NCBI RefSeq assembly: GCF_900496995.4
Contig: NC_044008.1
Coordinates: forward strand, 5,961,276 to 6,025,275
Length of the DNA stretch: 64,000 nucleotides
Reading direction: 5' to 3'
Origin: Aquila chrysaetos chrysaetos
Lineage: Eukaryota > Chordata > Aves > Accipitriformes > Accipitridae
Below the pieces are notes generated by a model. That model worked only from the letters and a program-made list of their open reading frames with translations, did not search any database and was not told the origin of the DNA. This document shows, piece by piece, positions 62,001 through 64,000 of the stretch. A program made the position numbers and the translations under genes. Position 1 is the first letter of the stretch. Each line of letters starts with the position of its first letter.

Positions 62001-64000
62001 TATCTGCTTGCTTTTTAACTTGCTTTGGGTTTAAAGGAAACATTTTTAATGTTGCTGAATGTTGGCACTGAAAAAATGGGTAATGAGAGGAAGAGCAACA
62101 CTGATATTAGCTTCCTTTTTTTATATAATCAATTATTTCAGTGGAAAATGCCTTCTCATGTGTTCCTCACTAGTTCTGTTTGTGATATTAAGACTAGAGG
62201 AAATGATGTCAAAAACCAGTGTCAGAAATGTTGCACGGGTTTATAGCAAGGAGTAATTAGTTCAGGTATCTACAGCAATGTGCAATGCTCTATGGTATAC
62301 AGGAGCAAAATGCCATTATGATTATTGCTAGGAACAATACAACATTTTCAAATACAAACAAGCTCCCCAAAGGCTTGAAACTCCAATCCAGCTTCTTAAA
62401 TTCAAAGTCAGTGAGTGAACATGCCAAAGTATAGCTGAAGGAAACAAGCACTGTGGATGTACAGAACATAGCCTAACTTTGCTTTTTTTTTTTTTTTTCC
62501 CCCCAAATTGTGTCCAAGGTAAATCATTATGGTTTTCCTCATTTTCAGCTGTTTATCATTAAAAGAATGAGTTCCAAAATGCTTTTAAAGTATTAAATAT
62601 AGGTTTGTTTAAACATTTAATTGTACTTATTTATGTAAAAAGACTTCATGGGGGAAGGGTAAAAAAATCCCCAAAGTAACTCTAAATCACAAAAAAAAGT
62701 ATATACAAATTAAAGCTCAGTATTATTCCACTGGTAAGGTTGTTCTGGAGAATTGCATGGACTTCATTACAAGGTAGTCAAGAGTCATAATTAGAATCTA
62801 CTGAATAAGAAAAATGCAGGAAAAATTTTACTGTCCTTTTTCTTATGATCCCAAAGAAACACTGACTCAAATATTATTCTGCTGCAAATTAGAAGCACAC
62901 TAAGCACATCAGTGGAACTGAAAATAAAATTGGGCCTACATATGTTAGTCCATTGCTAATAATCCTGCACTACAAAGCCCAACTTTTTCCTCAGTAACTC
63001 TCTCAATGTAAAACAAGCTGTTCTTCGTACGCTGAAACTAATGAGGTCTTCTTCCCTGCAGTTTGGTGTCCTGCCTCTCTCCACTTCTCCACACCATAAT
63101 GTGGTGTGGAACCATTGCAGTATAACTTCTTTCCTTCAGTACCACCAAGGTCCCGATGTACCCCAAGTCCTCTACCACCCGTCCAAGCAAGGACCATTCA
63201 TGCCGTGATGGTGCTACTGACCGACCCCTCATTAACTCAACTGGTTGGACATACAATGATAACCACTGAATTTATACTTTTGCTGAAATGAAGCCCTTCT
63301 TCTCTACCTCTTGTCTGAGGAATTTCATATTCTGACATCTCACTAGCCTGCCAAATAGGCCAATGAGTTTTAAAGGTATTCGAGAAGTACAGAAAGCAGG
63401 GCAGTTGTATAAGCCCTGTATCTTGGGTTAATCAGACTCTAAGTGCTAGAACTTCATCAACTTTTCAGCAGATTTTAAACTCAGAAACTCCTGGCCACAA
63501 ATCATAGTTTTTATTTAGCTAGGAAGGTGCCCTAGGATCAACTCTTACCCACTTATAAATGTCACTGTGAAACTACCAGCCTGGGTGACACTGAGGATCG
63601 AAATACAGACTTCTGCCTTTTCAGTAAAGGGCATGTTTTGTAAGTGTGCTTTGTATTCGATTTTCACCTTCTGTGGATTACAAAAAAAAGGGAGACCCGA
63701 TACAAACTGCTGAATTTTGCGTCATCTAGTACGTGTTATGAGGTTGCATTATCATCCTATTATTTCCCTGGGTTGGCCATACCAAAAGAAACCTCATGTG
63801 CTGAGGACTTAGGGCTTACAGCGAGCTCCCACCACAGATCGCCTTGTCAGTGAATCTCCAGCTACCTGCTAAGGACAGGTTTAAGCTCACTTTCCAAGAA
63901 AATACAACATTTGTTCAACCAGGTTCAAGGATATGACCTCAAAAGTGTCCCTAATTGGAGTGGGTTCACAATTGCTGTTATATGGAAAGCAAGTGATGTT
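59076..64000. other. Non-coding stretch, no gene seen
   Basis: Open frames are short and lack domains. Small local duplications occur: TCAACATATTGT twice at about 59338-59367, and GATGCTCACGTAGAGG twice near 61779-61811 (one difference). There is T16C6 at 62483-62504 and a CTC-rich patch at 61233-61266. Nothing supports a gene up to the window end. Confidence 0.6.
62483..62504. repeat. T16-C6 tract
   Basis: Sixteen T run directly into six C. It is low complexity and likely variable in length. Confidence 0.85.

Overview
The window looks like non-coding genomic DNA from a bird. The main evidence is a 1.28-kb CR1 LINE fragment (25123-26400) ending in the ATTCTATG octamer repeats typical of avian CR1. 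There are also shorter CR1 tails, two solo ERV LTRs (one of a type I recognise as common in neoavian genomes), and old MIR-like amniote SINE relics. Base composition is AT-rich with short CpG-bearing patches, and there is no satellite block. A neognath bird, probably within Neoaves, is the best guess; the species cannot be named.

I found no host protein-coding gene, no tRNA or rRNA gene and no CRISPR array. Every open frame over about 120 codons lies in a mobile element or has no recognisable domain, codon pattern or splice context. The region is best read as intergenic gene-desert DNA or the inside of a very large intron. Which of the two cannot be decided from the sequence alone.

Layout: 1-7076 is AT-rich unique DNA with a few weakly repeated modules. 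7077-7176 is a 100-bp inverted repeat with perfect 15-bp ends. 7594-8326 is a solo LTR on the + strand with a perfect 5-bp target-site duplication and three 72-bp tandem repeats, followed by a short CR1 tail. 8560-17560 is unannotated apart from one MIR relic. 17560-18620 holds a possibly constrained stretch and then a CpG-containing patch. 22182-22235 is a CR1 tail on the - strand. 25123-26400 is the large CR1 fragment on the + strand. 26790-28000 is strand-asymmetric (C-rich, G-poor) and unidentified. 31199-36398 carries several MIR and CR1 relics. 45560-46040 and 47340-47600 are GC-richer patches. 51906-53052 is a second solo LTR, probably on the - strand, with an internal GC-rich minisatellite. 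53229-59075 has further old SINE relics, and the rest to 64000 is unique AT-rich sequence.

Nothing here forms a working multi-gene system. The observations most worth a check are the 100-bp hairpin at 7077, the 72-bp triplication inside the first LTR, and the asymmetric segment at 26790-28000. Family names for repeats are from memory of consensus sequences, not from a database search.
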